From NCBI RefSeq assembly GCF_007990715.1, contig NZ_BJWY01000002.1, positions 62,001-126,000 on the forward strand: DNA of 64,000 nt, given 5' to 3'. The position numbers and the translations under genes are program-made. Shown here piece by piece: positions 1-8,734 of the stretch; the stretch's first letter is position 1; every line of letters begins with the position of its first letter. The stretch comes from Nocardia seriolae NBRC 15557. Lineage in GTDB: Bacteria; Actinomycetota; Actinomycetes; Mycobacteriales; Mycobacteriaceae. The notes beneath the pieces were generated by a model that was not told the origin of the DNA, did not search any database, and saw nothing but the letters and a program-made list of their open reading frames with translations.

Positions 1-210
1 TTCGAGGCGGTAGCTCACCACCTGGCCGGTGCGGGCGTAGGAACGACCGCGGGCCAGGCGACCGGCATCGGCGACGTGCTCGACGGCCTCCAGAAACGAA
101 CGGCCCCACCAGGTCTTGGCGAAGGCGGTGCCGCGCCGGCTGCGCGGCTGCACCCCGCCGCGCACCGGGCGGCGCTCGCCGAACTCGCCGAAATCGATGT
201 AGGTGTTCAT
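1..210 (-). CDS. SWIM zinc finger family protein, N-terminal part (cut by window edge)
   Basis: The reading frame starts at an ATG at 208-210 and is still open at base 1, giving about 70 N-terminal residues (beginning MNTYIDFGEFGERRPVRGG, with an AKTWWGRSF stretch). Proteins with this N-terminus in actinobacteria carry a SWIM zinc-binding domain further on and are usually encoded next to a SNF2 helicase, as here. The ATG overlaps the helicase stop codon in an ATGA arrangement (207-210), so the two are very likely translationally coupled in one transcript. The SWIM motif itself lies outside the window, so the family call rests on the N-terminus and the context. Confidence 0.75.
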   Translation of the reverse strand, partial: MNTYIDFGEFGERRPVRGGVQPRSRRGTAFAKTWWGRSFLEAVEHVADAGRLARGRSYARTGQVVSYRLE

Positions 211-3044
211 TCGCCGACCGCCTCCGCGCCGAGCGCGAACAGCTCGCGCAGTTCCGCGTCGCCGAGCTCGGTGATCCAGTTCTCGCCGGTGCCGACGGTC
301 AGATCCGCGAGCTGACTCTTGCCCTTCAGCATGTCGTCCACGCGCTCCTCGATGGTGTCGACGCAGACCAGCTTGCGGACCTGCACGTCGCGCCGCTGCC
401 CGATCCGGAAGGCGCGGTCGGTGGCCTGGTTCTCGACCGCCGGATTCCACCAGCGGTCCAGGTGCACAACGTGATTGGCGGCGGTGAGATTGAGGCCGGT
501 GCCACCGGCCTTGAGCGAGAGCAGCATAACCGGCGGGCCGTCGTCCTGCTGGAAGCCGGTGACCATGGCATCGCGGCGCGCCTTGCCGACACCGCCGTGC
601 AGGAACGGCACCTCGGTGCCGAAGCGCTCGGTCAGGAAGGGGGTCAGCAGGTTTCCGAACTCGGCGAACTGGGTGAACAGCAGGGCGCGTTCGCCGTCGG
701 CGATGACCGACTCCAGAATGTCCTCCACCAGTGCGAGCTTGCCGGAGCGGTGGTGGCCGCGGCGCAGCACCGTGGAGCCGTCATTGAGGAAGTGCGCGGG
801 GTGATTGCACACCTGCTTGAGGCGGGTCAGCGCGGCCAGCACCGCGCCCTTGCGTTCCATGCCCTTGGCGGCCTTCAGTTTGGCCGACATATCGTCCAGC
901 ACAGCCTGATACAGCGCCGCCTGCTCCACGGTGAGATTGGCGCGAATGGTCATCTCGATCTTCTCCGGAAGGTCGGAGATGACGGCGGGATCGGTCTTCA
1001 CCCGGCGCAGCACGAACGGCGAAGTGATGGCCCGCAGGCGGGTGACGGCGTTCTCGTCGTGCTCACGCTCGATCGGCACCGCGAAGCGCGAGTGGAACTC
1101 CGAGGCCTTCCCGAGCAGCTTGGGATTGGCGAAGTCGAGAATCGAACGCAGCTCCTCCAGCCGGTTCTCCACCGGGGTTCCGGTGAGCGCCAGGCGATGT
1201 CGCGCCGGGACCAGCCGGGCCGCCCGCGCCTGCCGGGTGCCCGCGTTCTTGATGTGCTGCGCCTCGTCGAGGGCCACCCGCCGCCAGTCCTGCCGCTTCA
1301 GCTCCTCGACATCGCGGGCCAGCAGCGCGTAGGTGGTGATGACGAGATCCGAATCGGCCACCGCCGCATCGAATCCCGGTCCGGAACGCCGTCCGGCCCC
1401 GTGGTGCACCAGCACCCGCAGATCCGGCGCGAACCGCTCGGCCTCCCGCTGCCAGTTGCCGACCACCGACATCGGGCACACCAGCAGGGTCGGACCGACC
1501 GGATCAGCTGTGGCGGCGGCGGTTTCACGCTCGTGCACCAGCAGGGCCAGCACCTGCACCGTCTTGCCCAGGCCCATATCGTCGGCGAGGATCGCGCCGC
1601 AGCCGAGCCGGCTCATGGTCGCCAGCCAGCTCAGCCCGCGCCGCTGATACGGACGCAGTTCGGCCTTCAACCCGACCGGATCGGGGACGGGTTCGGTGTG
1701 GCGCTCCCCGTCGAAAAGCTCTGCGGCCCAACCGGTAGCGCTGACCTCCTCCAGCGGCACCCCGATCACCGGGTGCGCGGACAGTTCGGCGAACAGCCCG
1801 CCGATCGTGGTCTCGGTCTCGTCGGTCCGGCCCGACACGTAGTCGGCGGCCGCCGCCAGCATCCGGTGATCGGCCTGCACCCATTCCCCGCGCAGCCGCA
1901 CCAGATCCGATTTCGAGTCCACCAGCCGCGCCATCTCGGCGGGGGTGAGCACGGTGTCGCCGAGCGCCAGCTCCCACCGGAACGACACCAAACCCTTGAG
2001 CCCCATCGCGGTTTCGGTCGCGGCCGGGCTCTGCACCCGCAGCTTCATGGCCGGGGCGGCAACCCGCCAGGCTCGCGGCAGCATCAGCCGCACCCCGGCC
2101 TCCCGCAGCACGCTCGCCCCGTGCGCGACCAGATCCATCACCACCTCGGTGGGCAGGAACAGATCCATGCTGCGCGCGTCACCGGGCAGGTCCCGCAGCC
2201 GCGGATACGCCTGCTTGGCCGCCGCCAGCTTCTCCCCCGCGATCCGCATCAGGTGCGGATCCCCCGGCAGCAGAACCGGTTGCGGCGCTTCGCCTTCGGT
2301 GCGCAGACAGACCTCGAGCCGCCACAGCTCGCCCGCCTCGTCGCCGTCGGGTTCCAGCAGCCGCAGCACCAGTTCCGGCTCGTCCGCGGTCAGGCTGGTG
2401 CGCCAATCCTCGAGCACCGAGGCCACCCGGTGCGACCCGGTCTCCAGCGGCACGGCGCCGAGCAGGGCCGTCAGCAACGGATGCGACACCGGCTCACCCT
2501 CCGCGGACTCCGGCATGTCATCCACGGGTATGCGCATCCGGACGATGGGATCGGCGATCTCCGCGATCAGATTCGCCAGCAGTTCGGTGGGCCGCCCGGC
2601 CACCTGCAGCGCGGCGGGCATGACCACCGCCAGCTCGGCCAGCCAGGCCCGCTGCCGCTGCCCGCCGAGCAGTCGCCACCGCGCCCACCACTCGCCGTCG
2701 TCGCGCCGCAGCTCCGGCACGATCCGCCCCGCCAGCACCCACCGCTCGACCCCGCGCGCCACATGCCCCAGGAACCGCAGATCCCCGGCGGCACCTCGGG
2801 TCGGCAGCTCCTGCAGCAACACCCGGGCGGCCGTGTCCGGCGCCAGTGCGTGCGCGGGCACCCGCGTCTTCTCGGGCCCGTACGCCCCGGCCACCATGAC
2901 CTCGGCCCGGTGCCGCCACTTGGCCGCCTGCACGATCGACCCCAGCGGATCCGGCAGGCTCAGCGCATCGATGGCCGCGACGGCATCGCCCGGGTCGTGC
3001 CAGAGCACCAACCCGGACCCCGGCGACCACAGTCCGTGCAGCAT
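207..3044 (-). CDS. SNF2/HepA-type DEAD-box helicase
   Basis: A 945-residue superfamily 2 ATPase of the SNF2 type, expected to translocate on double-stranded DNA and remodel protein-DNA complexes. The C-terminal half holds the motor: Walker A DDMGLGKT near residue 490, motif II DEAQH near 595, LTGTPVEN shortly after, and the helicase C-terminal domain ending with the RWWNPAVENQATDRAFRIGQ signature near 870. The N-terminal 400 residues are the long accessory region typical of actinobacterial members. The ATG at 3044 is preferred; an in-frame TTG at 3056 would add four residues. It overlaps the SWIM gene by four bases. Mycobacterial HelZ is the nearest named relative I recall, but orthology was not tested. 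Confidence 0.93.
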   Translation of the reverse strand: MLHGLWSPGSGLVLWHDPGDAVAAIDALSLPDPLGSIVQAAKWRHRAEVMVAGAYGPEKTRVPAHALAPDTAARVLLQELPTRGAAGDLRFLGHVARGVERWVLAGRIVPELRRDDGEWWARWRLLGGQRQRAWLAELAVVMPAALQVAGRPTELLANLIAEIADPIVRMRIPVDDMPESAEGEPVSHPLLTALLGAVPLETGSHRVASVLEDWRTSLTADEPELVLRLLEPDGDEAGELWRLEVCLRTEGEAPQPVLLPGDPHLMRIAGEKLAAAKQAYPRLRDLPGDARSMDLFLPTEVVMDLVAHGASVLREAGVRLMLPRAWRVAAPAMKLRVQSPAATETAMGLKGLVSFRWELALGDTVLTPAEMARLVDSKSDLVRLRGEWVQADHRMLAAAADYVSGRTDETETTIGGLFAELSAHPVIGVPLEEVSATGWAAELFDGERHTEPVPDPVGLKAELRPYQRRGLSWLATMSRLGCGAILADDMGLGKTVQVLALLVHERETAAATADPVGPTLLVCPMSVVGNWQREAERFAPDLRVLVHHGAGRRSGPGFDAAVADSDLVITTYALLARDVEELKRQDWRRVALDEAQHIKNAGTRQARAARLVPARHRLALTGTPVENRLEELRSILDFANPKLLGKASEFHSRFAVPIEREHDENAVTRLRAITSPFVLRRVKTDPAVISDLPEKIEMTIRANLTVEQAALYQAVLDDMSAKLKAAKGMERKGAVLAALTRLKQVCNHPAHFLNDGSTVLRRGHHRSGKLALVEDILESVIADGERALLFTQFAEFGNLLTPFLTERFGTEVPFLHGGVGKARRDAMVTGFQQDDGPPVMLLSLKAGGTGLNLTAANHVVHLDRWWNPAVENQATDRAFRIGQRRDVQVRKLVCVDTIEERVDDMLKGKSQLADLTVGTGENWITELGDAELRELFALGAEAVGE

Positions 3045-3329
3045 CCGACCATCCAACCAGCCCGGTCCGACAACCCGGGGCTACCCCGGTACCCGCCGAT
3101 CGGTACTCGAGAGTCAGGTGCCCCTTTATTTCTGTCCGGATACGGAACATACTGGATAAATCCGCAGTTCACCGCACAGGTCGGTGGCGGCTGTGTCCAG
3201 CGCACAACGTTGTCGTGCCCGGATCGCGGCCGAGTTCACCACCTAGAGGCCAGGCGGGGCGCACCCGACAATCCACCGCGACTCAATCCGGAGCCGTGGA
3301 CCTTTCGAGACCGTAGGGAGGCCGTGAAG

Positions 3330-3692
3330 ATGACGATTCTGCTCCAAGTGCTCGAGCAGAGCTTCACGCCCACAACTCCGTGGGAACGGCGGAAATTCAC
3401 CTTCGTGGACACGACCAAGATCGTGGGGATGCGCCTAGACGGGCAATCCGGGGTGTGGCTGGATCTTTCCAGGCCGGGCGAGTCACAGCGCCTCGCCCGC
3501 ACCTCCGACCCGCGTGATTCCATCACTTTTCTGCTGACGGTTTTCGCCAAGATCGCCGAATGCGAGGAGCGCGGCGGCTCCTGGCTCATCGGGCACGACG
3601 GGGCGCACGTGGATTCCATTGCCGCAACGCGCTTCCCACCGCAACTCTCGGAGACCGCCGCCGACGACCTGCTCGCCCACGCTTGGCTGTAG
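3330..3692 (+). CDS. Hypothetical protein, 120 aa
   Basis: I do not recognise the family. The ATG at 3330 is chosen because AGGGAG at 3315-3320 lies nine bases upstream; a GTG at 3324 in the same frame is too close to it. The protein is soluble-looking and mildly acidic, with a central hydrophobic helix (SITFLLTVFAKIAECEERGG) and a C-terminus rich in Ala and Leu. The gene stands alone between two unrelated genes and is followed at once by a strong inverted repeat that looks like a terminator, so it is probably a single-gene transcript. Confidence 0.7.
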   Translation: MTILLQVLEQSFTPTTPWERRKFTFVDTTKIVGMRLDGQSGVWLDLSRPGESQRLARTSDPRDSITFLLTVFAKIAECEERGGSWLIGHDGAHVDSIAATRFPPQLSETAADDLLAHAWL

Positions 3693-3704
3693 CCGCCGGT
3701 CCGT

Positions 3705-3738
3705 GAACTTCGCACTCCCGTGCGGGGGTGCGAAGTTC
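3705..3738 (+). terminator. Hairpin terminator after the 120-aa gene
   Basis: GAACTTCGCAC at 3705-3715 is exactly complementary in reverse to GTGCGAAGTTC at 3728-3738, with CCC/GGG pairing extending the stem inward. It starts 13 bases after the stop at 3692. There is no T-run, as is common in actinomycetes. Confidence 0.7.
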
Positions 3739-3783
3739 GCATGACGGCACCTTCGGGCGGGGTGGGGCGGTACACGTAATACC

Positions 3784-4488
3784 GTGTGGTTCAAGGGAAC
3801 ATCCCTGCTCCGCCTGCTCGGCACGATCGTCATCCTGCTCGCGGCCATGGGGTGCGAGTCCATCGGGCAGGTGACGCCCGCGCCGGGCAGTCCGACCCGG
3901 GTCCAGCTGGAACGGCTGCTGACCGGGGTGCGGATCGTGCCCGAGCGCACCCGTCCGGGCGGCTATGAGCGGGGCTGCGGGAACGGGCAAGGATGCGTGT
4001 TCGGATCCGCGTGGACCGACGATCACGACGGGCCGGGCGGGCATGACGGCTGCGACAGCCGCAATACCGTGCTGGCGAGACAGCTCAGCGGGGTCACGTT
4101 CCGGCCCGGGAACGCCTGCGTGGTGGTCTCGGGAACCCTGAACGATCCCTACACCGGTGCGCGCATCGGCTTCGATCGTTCCGATGCCAAGACCGTGCAG
4201 ATCGATCACGTGTATCCGCTGGCGGCCGCGTGGGATCTGGGCGCGTCCGGGTGGGCGCGGTCGCGGCGGGTGCGGTTCGCCAATGACGTCGACTACAACC
4301 TGCTCGCCGTCGACGGAAAAGCCAACCGGGACAAGGGCGATCGCACGCCGGGCGATTGGCTGCCGCCCGCGCGCGCCGATCACTGCTTCTACGCGGGCAA
4401 GTATCTGCTGGTCGCGAGCCGGTACGGGCTACCGGTCACCGCCGCCGACCGGGACGCCCTCGCCCGGGTCGCCCGCGGTTGCCCATAG
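3784..4488 (+). CDS. Exported HNH-type nuclease of the DUF1524 (GmrSD C-terminal) family
   Basis: A 234-residue protein starting at GTG 3784. Residues 8-24 form a signal peptide with Cys24 preceded by AAMG, a weak lipobox, so it may be a lipoprotein or simply secreted. The nuclease core has QIDHVYPLAAAWDLG (catalytic DH near residue 140) followed by NDVDYNLLAVDGKANRDKGD, giving the His-Asn-Asn/Lys-Asp pattern of DUF1524 ββα-metal enzymes. A Cys-rich region (GCGNGQGC, DGC) precedes it. Stand-alone exported members are common in actinomycetes and are likely extracellular DNases for nutrition or competition; they are not the cytoplasmic GmrSD restriction enzyme. The 3' end overlaps the convergent TetR gene by 60 bp. 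Confidence 0.88.
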   Translation: MWFKGTSLLRLLGTIVILLAAMGCESIGQVTPAPGSPTRVQLERLLTGVRIVPERTRPGGYERGCGNGQGCVFGSAWTDDHDGPGGHDGCDSRNTVLARQLSGVTFRPGNACVVVSGTLNDPYTGARIGFDRSDAKTVQIDHVYPLAAAWDLGASGWARSRRVRFANDVDYNLLAVDGKANRDKGDRTPGDWLPPARADHCFYAGKYLLVASRYGLPVTAADRDALARVARGCP

Positions 4489-5088
4489 CCGCGCGAACCG
4501 GCGGTAGGCCTGCTCGGCGGTCAGTTCGTCGCGGGGGTCCATGACCGATTCCAGCAATCCGTACAGCCCCCAGGACAGGAAGGTGACGGTCGGGGCCGCG
4601 TCCGGACCCAGGCGCGGGCCCAGGTGCTCGGTGAGCAGTTCCGCGTAGGTCTGCCGAATCGTCCGCAGCACAGTGGCGTTCGCCCGCTGGCCGACCAGCG
4701 GGCGGTACACGTCCGGATGCGCGTCGACCAGGCGGAACATGATCTCGATCGGAGCCAGCGGCGGCGGATCGCCGTCGTAGCGGGCCAACTGGGCCTTAAT
4801 CTCGGCCCGCACATGCTCCATGCAGCTGACCAGCAGCAGGTCGTCCTTGTCTTGGTAGTGCGCGTAGAAGGTGGAGCGGCCGATATCGGCGCGATCGATG
4901 ATGTCCTGCACCGTGATCCGCGCGTAGGGCCGCTGCTGCATGAGCTCGATCAACGCGCGGTGCAACGCCATGCGGGTGCGGCGGACCCGCCGGTCGGGGC
5001 TGACGGCAGCCGTTTCCGGACGGATCCCGCCCGAGTGTCCGGAAACGGACACCTGCCCGGAAACTGTTTCTGGCCTGGGATTTCCCAT
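4429..5088 (-). CDS. TetR/AcrR family regulator
   Basis: A TetR-type repressor of up to 219 residues. The HTH reads ARITVQDIIDRADIGRSTFYAHYQDKDDLL, followed by a helical ligand domain of the TetR C-terminal type. The start is uncertain. ATG 5088 leaves only nine bases to the divergent methyltransferase start at 5098 and places a cluster of palindromic motifs (5010-5075) inside the gene; the first 34 residues also look unlike protein. A GTG at 5052 would shorten it to 207 residues and leave a normal divergent promoter. Its likely targets are itself and the methyltransferase. Confidence 0.88.
   Translation of the reverse strand: MGNPRPETVSGQVSVSGHSGGIRPETAAVSPDRRVRRTRMALHRALIELMQQRPYARITVQDIIDRADIGRSTFYAHYQDKDDLLLVSCMEHVRAEIKAQLARYDGDPPPLAPIEIMFRLVDAHPDVYRPLVGQRANATVLRTIRQTYAELLTEHLGPRLGPDAAPTVTFLSWGLYGLLESVMDPRDELTAEQAYRRFARLWATAGDPGEGVPVGGGDR
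5010..5075. promoter_or_regulatory. Cluster of CCGGAAAC operator-like palindromes
   Basis: Three copies of CCGGAAAC fall within 55 bases: inverted at 5012-5019, direct at 5039-5046 and direct at 5057-5064. The middle one is a perfect palindrome, GTGTCCG-GAAA-CGGACAC (5035-5052). The third is CCGGAAAC-T-GTTTCTGG (5057-5073) with one mismatch. This is the expected layout for TetR binding at the divergent TetR/methyltransferase promoter. Confidence 0.55.
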
Positions 5089-5097
5089 CCTTCGATG

Positions 5098-5805
5098 ATG
5101 GATCCCATGACCCAGCACAAGCAAGTGTCCGATACCGAATCCCGATCCGTCGGCGCTCTCATCAACTGGCCGCGCCGCTACAAGCTGCTCACCGACGTGT
5201 ACTGCCTGGGCCGCGCCGACCGCATGACCCGCTACTTCGCCGAGACCGCCGGGGTCCGACCGGGCGATCGCGCCATCGATATCGGCTGCGGCCCGGGCCG
5301 GCTCGCCAACGAACTGGCCCGGCAGGCCCAGCCCGGGGGCCGGGCCATCGGCGTCGACCCGTCACCGCAGATGATCGGCTACGCCGCCGCACACGCCGCG
5401 CCCGGCTGCACCTTCGAACTGGCCGCGGCGCAGTCGGTGTCGCTCCCCGACGCGTCCTTCGACGTGGCGACCTCCACCTTCGCCATGCATCACATTGCCG
5501 AGGACGCCCGGAAGGACGCCCTGGTCAATGTGTTCCGCATGCTGCGGCCGGGCGGTCGCCTGCTGCTCGCCGACACCCATCCGGGCGGCGGCCTGCGTGG
5601 ACTGGCGATCAAGGGCATGGCGCACCTGGCCGCCCATCGCAGCGGCCAGGGGCACTCCCACGATCACGGCGATGGTCATGATCGGATGGCCGCCGTGGAC
5701 GTGCGCGGCTACCGCGACGTGCTCGCCGAGATCGGTTTCACCGCAATCGAATTCCGCACCGGCCCCTACTCGACCGGCATTCTCACCGCGGTCAAACCCG
5801 GCTGA
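5098..5805 (+). CDS. Class I SAM-dependent methyltransferase
   Basis: About 235 residues with a Rossmann-like methyltransferase fold. Motif I is AIDIGCGPGRLANEL (near residues 58-72), the acidic residue of motif II lies in GVDPSP, and DASFDVATSTFAMHH is the post-I/motif IV region (Methyltransf_11/UbiE-like). A histidine-rich insert HSHDHGDGHD near residue 185 is unusual and could bind metal. ATGs at 5095, 5098 and 5107 are all possible starts. The substrate cannot be told from sequence. The divergent TetR gene suggests inducible expression. Confidence 0.87.
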   Translation: MDPMTQHKQVSDTESRSVGALINWPRRYKLLTDVYCLGRADRMTRYFAETAGVRPGDRAIDIGCGPGRLANELARQAQPGGRAIGVDPSPQMIGYAAAHAAPGCTFELAAAQSVSLPDASFDVATSTFAMHHIAEDARKDALVNVFRMLRPGGRLLLADTHPGGGLRGLAIKGMAHLAAHRSGQGHSHDHGDGHDRMAAVDVRGYRDVLAEIGFTAIEFRTGPYSTGILTAVKPG

Positions 5806-6639
5806 TCAGGCGGGCTCGGCACCGGTGGCGGCGGGTCGCTTGGGGTCGTTGGACCACTGCGACCAGGAGCCCGGGTACAGCGCGGCATCGATGCCCGCGA
5901 CCGCGAGCGCCGCCACCTGGTGCGCCGCCGTGACGCCCGAACCGCAGTACACGGCCACCGGTCCGGAGCCCAATCCCGTGAAGCGGGAACGCAATTCGTC
6001 CAGTGTTCGGAAATGACCCGCGGCGGTGAGATTTTCGGCCGTCGGCGCGCTCACCGCGCCCGGAATGTGGCCCGCCCGTGGGTCGATGGGCTCGGTCTCG
6101 CCGCGGTAGCGCTCGCCGGCGCGGGCATCCAGCAGCAGGCCGTGCCAGCCGGCCGCGCCATCGGCGTCGACGGTCGGCATATTGCCCGGGGTGAGGACGA
6201 CGGTGCCCGGCTCCGGGTCCGGCTCGTCACCGGCGACGATCTTGCTCCCGGCGCGCTCCCACGCGGGCAGCCCGCCGTCGAGAATGCGCACGTCGGCCAC
6301 CCCGCCCCAGCGCAGCAGCCACCAGGCCCGCGCCGCCGCCATGCCGCCGGTGGCGTCGTAGACGACCACGGTGTCCCCATCGGAGACGCCCCAGCTGCGC
6401 GCGCACTTCTGCAGGTGCGCCAGCTCCGGCATGGGATGCCGCCCGCGGGCCGCGGAGGCGGGCGCGGCGAGTTCGGTCTCCATATCGACGAACACCGCGC
6501 CCGGAATGTGGCCCGCCAGATAGTGCTGCGGCCCATCGGGATCCCCGAGCGACCACCGCACATCCAGCAGTCGCACCCGGTTTCCGCCCGCCGCCAGCAG
6601 GTCCGCAAGCTCCGCAACCGAAATCAGCACCGAACTCAA
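5806..6639 (-). CDS. Two-domain rhodanese (thiosulfate/3-mercaptopyruvate sulfurtransferase)
   Basis: A tandem rhodanese of 277 residues. The N-terminal domain (about 5-130) has lost its cysteine (VVYDATGGMAAARAW), as is normal; the C-terminal domain keeps the active loop VYCGSGVTAAH with Cys232 as the persulfide-forming residue. It should transfer sulfane sulfur from thiosulfate or 3-mercaptopyruvate to cyanide or a protein acceptor. The start is the TTG at 6639 because GAGGAG lies five bases upstream; a GTG at 6630 is too far from it. It is convergent with the methyltransferase with no gap. It contrasts with the SseA homologue at 46.2-47.2 kb, which lacks the cysteine. Confidence 0.92.
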   Translation of the reverse strand: MSSVLISVAELADLLAAGGNRVRLLDVRWSLGDPDGPQHYLAGHIPGAVFVDMETELAAPASAARGRHPMPELAHLQKCARSWGVSDGDTVVVYDATGGMAAARAWWLLRWGGVADVRILDGGLPAWERAGSKIVAGDEPDPEPGTVVLTPGNMPTVDADGAAGWHGLLLDARAGERYRGETEPIDPRAGHIPGAVSAPTAENLTAAGHFRTLDELRSRFTGLGSGPVAVYCGSGVTAAHQVAALAVAGIDAALYPGSWSQWSNDPKRPAATGAEPA

Positions 6640-6733
6640 GCCAACTCCTCTTCGCCGAATCACCGCATGAAGCCGAATCACGCCACCCTAACCACGGGGC
6701 GAGGCGCTCCGCTGAGGGTAGGCCGGAGCGGGT

Positions 6734-7942
6734 TCACGGGGTCGCCGGGGGCAGGAACCAGCGGACCAGCAATCCGGCCGCCAGCGCCCAGAAGGCCGCG
6801 CCGATGCCGAGCAGCGAGACCCCGGAGGCGGCCACCAGGAAGGTGAGCGCGGCGGCGGTGCGGTGGGTGGCCGGTGTCAGGGCGGCGGTGAGGGCTCCGG
6901 CGAGGGTGGCGATGAGGGCAAGTCCCGCAACGGTTTCCAGTACCCCCTTCGGCGCGGCGGCCACCAGCGTGACCAGCGCGCCCGAGGCCAGCGCCAGGAC
7001 CAGGTACGAGCAGCCCGCCGTGAACGCCGCGATCCAGCGGCGTCTCGGATCCGGATGCGCCGACGGGGCCGCGGACAACGCCGCGCTGATGGCCGCCAGA
7101 TTGATGGCGTGCCCGCCCGCCACCGAGCCCAGCACCGTGCCGATTCCGGTGACGGTCATGGCGGCCCGCCACGGCACCCGATAGTCGAAGGTCTGCATGA
7201 CCGCGGTACCCGGAATGTTCTGGGCTGCCATGGTGACGATGTACAGCGGAATCGCGACACCGATCAGGGCCTGCCAACTCCAGTGCGGCACCGTCCATTC
7301 CACGTGCGGCACCATCCCCGCCACATCCAGGCGGCGATGCGTCACCGCGATGTCGATACCCGCGCCGACGGCCGCCACCGCGAAGGCGGCCAGCACCGCC
7401 CACCGCGGCGCGAAGCGCTGCAACACCAGCCAGGTGGCGATGACCGGCACCACCACGGCCGGGCTCACCGGGACCGCCTTCACCGGGGCCAGGCACAGCG
7501 GCAACAGCACCCCGGCCAGCATGGCCTGCGCGATCTCGACCGGAATGCGCGCGATCAACGCGCCCAGCCGCCCTCAGAAACCGGTCAGCACAATGAGACC
7601 GCCCGCCACCGCGAACGCGCCGACCGCCGCGGCCCAGCCGCCGGTCACCGCGCCCGTGCTCGCCAGCAGCGCCGCCCCGGGCGTGGACCAGGCCAGTGTG
7701 ATGGGCATCCGGTACCGGCGGCTCAGCACGATCATGCCGACCGCCTGGGTGACGCAGACCGCCAGCAGGCCCGACGCGGCCTGCGCCGAAGTGGCCCCCA
7801 TGGCGGTCAATCCGGCCAGCACCACGGCGAACGAACTGGTGAATCCGACCAGGGCCGTGACGATTCCGGCCCCGATGGGCTGCCCGATGCCGGACGCGGG
7901 CGGGCTCTCGACCGCCGGAGTTCCGGTGACGCTGGTGCTCAT
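6734..7942 (-). pseudogene. benE: BenE-type benzoate/proton symporter interrupted by an in-frame TGA
   Basis: Two adjacent reading frames in the same phase together make a 402-codon protein, the normal length of the BenE family. Codons 1-122 (start ATG 7942) give the first membrane segments and end ...VLTGF; codon 123 (7574-7576) is TGA; codons 124-402 continue GRLGALIARIPVEIAQAMLAGVLL and eight or so more membrane segments to the stop at 6734. The break is a single substitution, not a frameshift: TGG to TGA would explain it. No good ribosome site precedes the second half. The product would be a benzoate or related aromatic acid importer if intact. A sequencing error remains possible. Confidence 0.85.
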
Positions 7943-8021
7943 CGGGTCATCGTCGCGGTCCAGTCACCCCGGGGTCAGCGGCCAATCCCGCGAAACTGGA
8001 CTGAAATTCGACCGTTCGTCT

Positions 8022-8555
8022 TCAGAACCCGTCGGCGTCCGGAGCCGGTCGGGCGACCGCGCCGTTCACCATCGCCAGGCGCTCCAGCAGCGGCGTGACG
8101 CGCGGACCCACGAGCGAGCGCATGACCAACCCCATATTGGTGCGCTCCACGCCCGGGATCTTCAGAATGCTGCCGCTCAGCCGGTAGAGGTCCTCGGCGT
8201 CGGTCGCCACCACCCGCACGGTCAGATCGGTGGGCCCGGTCATTCCGCAGACCTCGGTGACCTCCGGAATCTCGGCCAGTTCGGCAACCACCGAGTCGAG
8301 CCGGTGCTGGTCCACGACCACCGCGACGAAGGCTGCCAAGGGATAGCCCAGCGCCCGCGGATCGACGCGGCGTTCGAAGCTGGCCAGGACCCCGCCCGCC
8401 TCCCAGCGAGCCAGTCTGGCCTGCACGGTATTGCGCGACAGGCCCAGGCGCGCCGCCAATTCGACACCCGTGGCGCGGGGGTTGGCCACCAATTCCAGCA
8501 ACAGCCGGGCATCGGTGGCATCCAGCGGGGCAGAAATGGGCTCCCTGCTGCTCAT
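8022..8555 (-). CDS. Lrp/AsnC family regulator
   Basis: A 177-residue feast/famine regulator. The N-terminal HTH (LDATDARLLLELVANPRATG ... LGLSRNTVQARLARWEAGG) is followed by an RAM/ligand domain with two AsnC-type halves (YPLAAFVAVVVD; EVTEVCGMTGPTDLTVRVVA). ATG 8555 is chosen as the family-consistent start; longer frames upstream look non-coding. The gene is divergent from the 2-oxoacid dehydrogenase operon, which is a common arrangement for Lrp proteins controlling branched-chain amino acid or pyruvate catabolism, and a palindrome lies in the 179-bp spacer. Confidence 0.93.
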   Translation of the reverse strand: MSSREPISAPLDATDARLLLELVANPRATGVELAARLGLSRNTVQARLARWEAGGVLASFERRVDPRALGYPLAAFVAVVVDQHRLDSVVAELAEIPEVTEVCGMTGPTDLTVRVVATDAEDLYRLSGSILKIPGVERTNMGLVMRSLVGPRVTPLLERLAMVNGAVARPAPDADGF

Positions 8556-8648
8556 GGGGATCAGTATGACACTCGCGCCCGGCCCACGACCGAGCATTCT
8601 GCACAGTTCGGCGCGCCTTGCTTGCGCAGTTAGCCAGGCAGAGGATGC

Positions 8649-8668
8649 TGTGTGGTACAGGACACACA
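8649..8668. promoter_or_regulatory. Candidate Lrp operator upstream of the dehydrogenase operon
   Basis: TGTGTG (8649-8654) and CACACA (8663-8668) form a perfect inverted repeat with an 8-base spacer, 66 bases upstream of the E1 alpha ATG and inside the divergent Lrp/E1 spacer. Lrp-type sites often have such imperfect, AT/TG-rich dyads. Confidence 0.4.
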
Positions 8669-8734
8669 TCGGTTGCTCGACGGACACAATCCCGAAGCGA
8701 TGACGGTGTAACCCGGTGTCAGGAGGCGATATCC

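Noticed and set aside
462..3692. Very long plus-strand frame opposite the SNF2 helicase
   Set aside because: It is a shadow of high-GC codon use: its amino acids are a His/Arg/Gly/Gln-rich mix with no domain, while the opposite strand has all helicase motifs. Only its last 120 codons, after their own ribosome site, are a real gene.
3330..4488. Toxin-immunity pair (120-aa protein plus DUF1524 nuclease)
   Set aside because: A terminator lies between them, order and spacing are wrong for a coupled pair, and the small protein has no known immunity fold.
7574..7576. TGA in benE as selenocysteine or programmed readthrough
   Set aside because: BenE transporters have no selenocysteine, no SECIS-like hairpin is evident directly after it, and the context is not a known readthrough signal.
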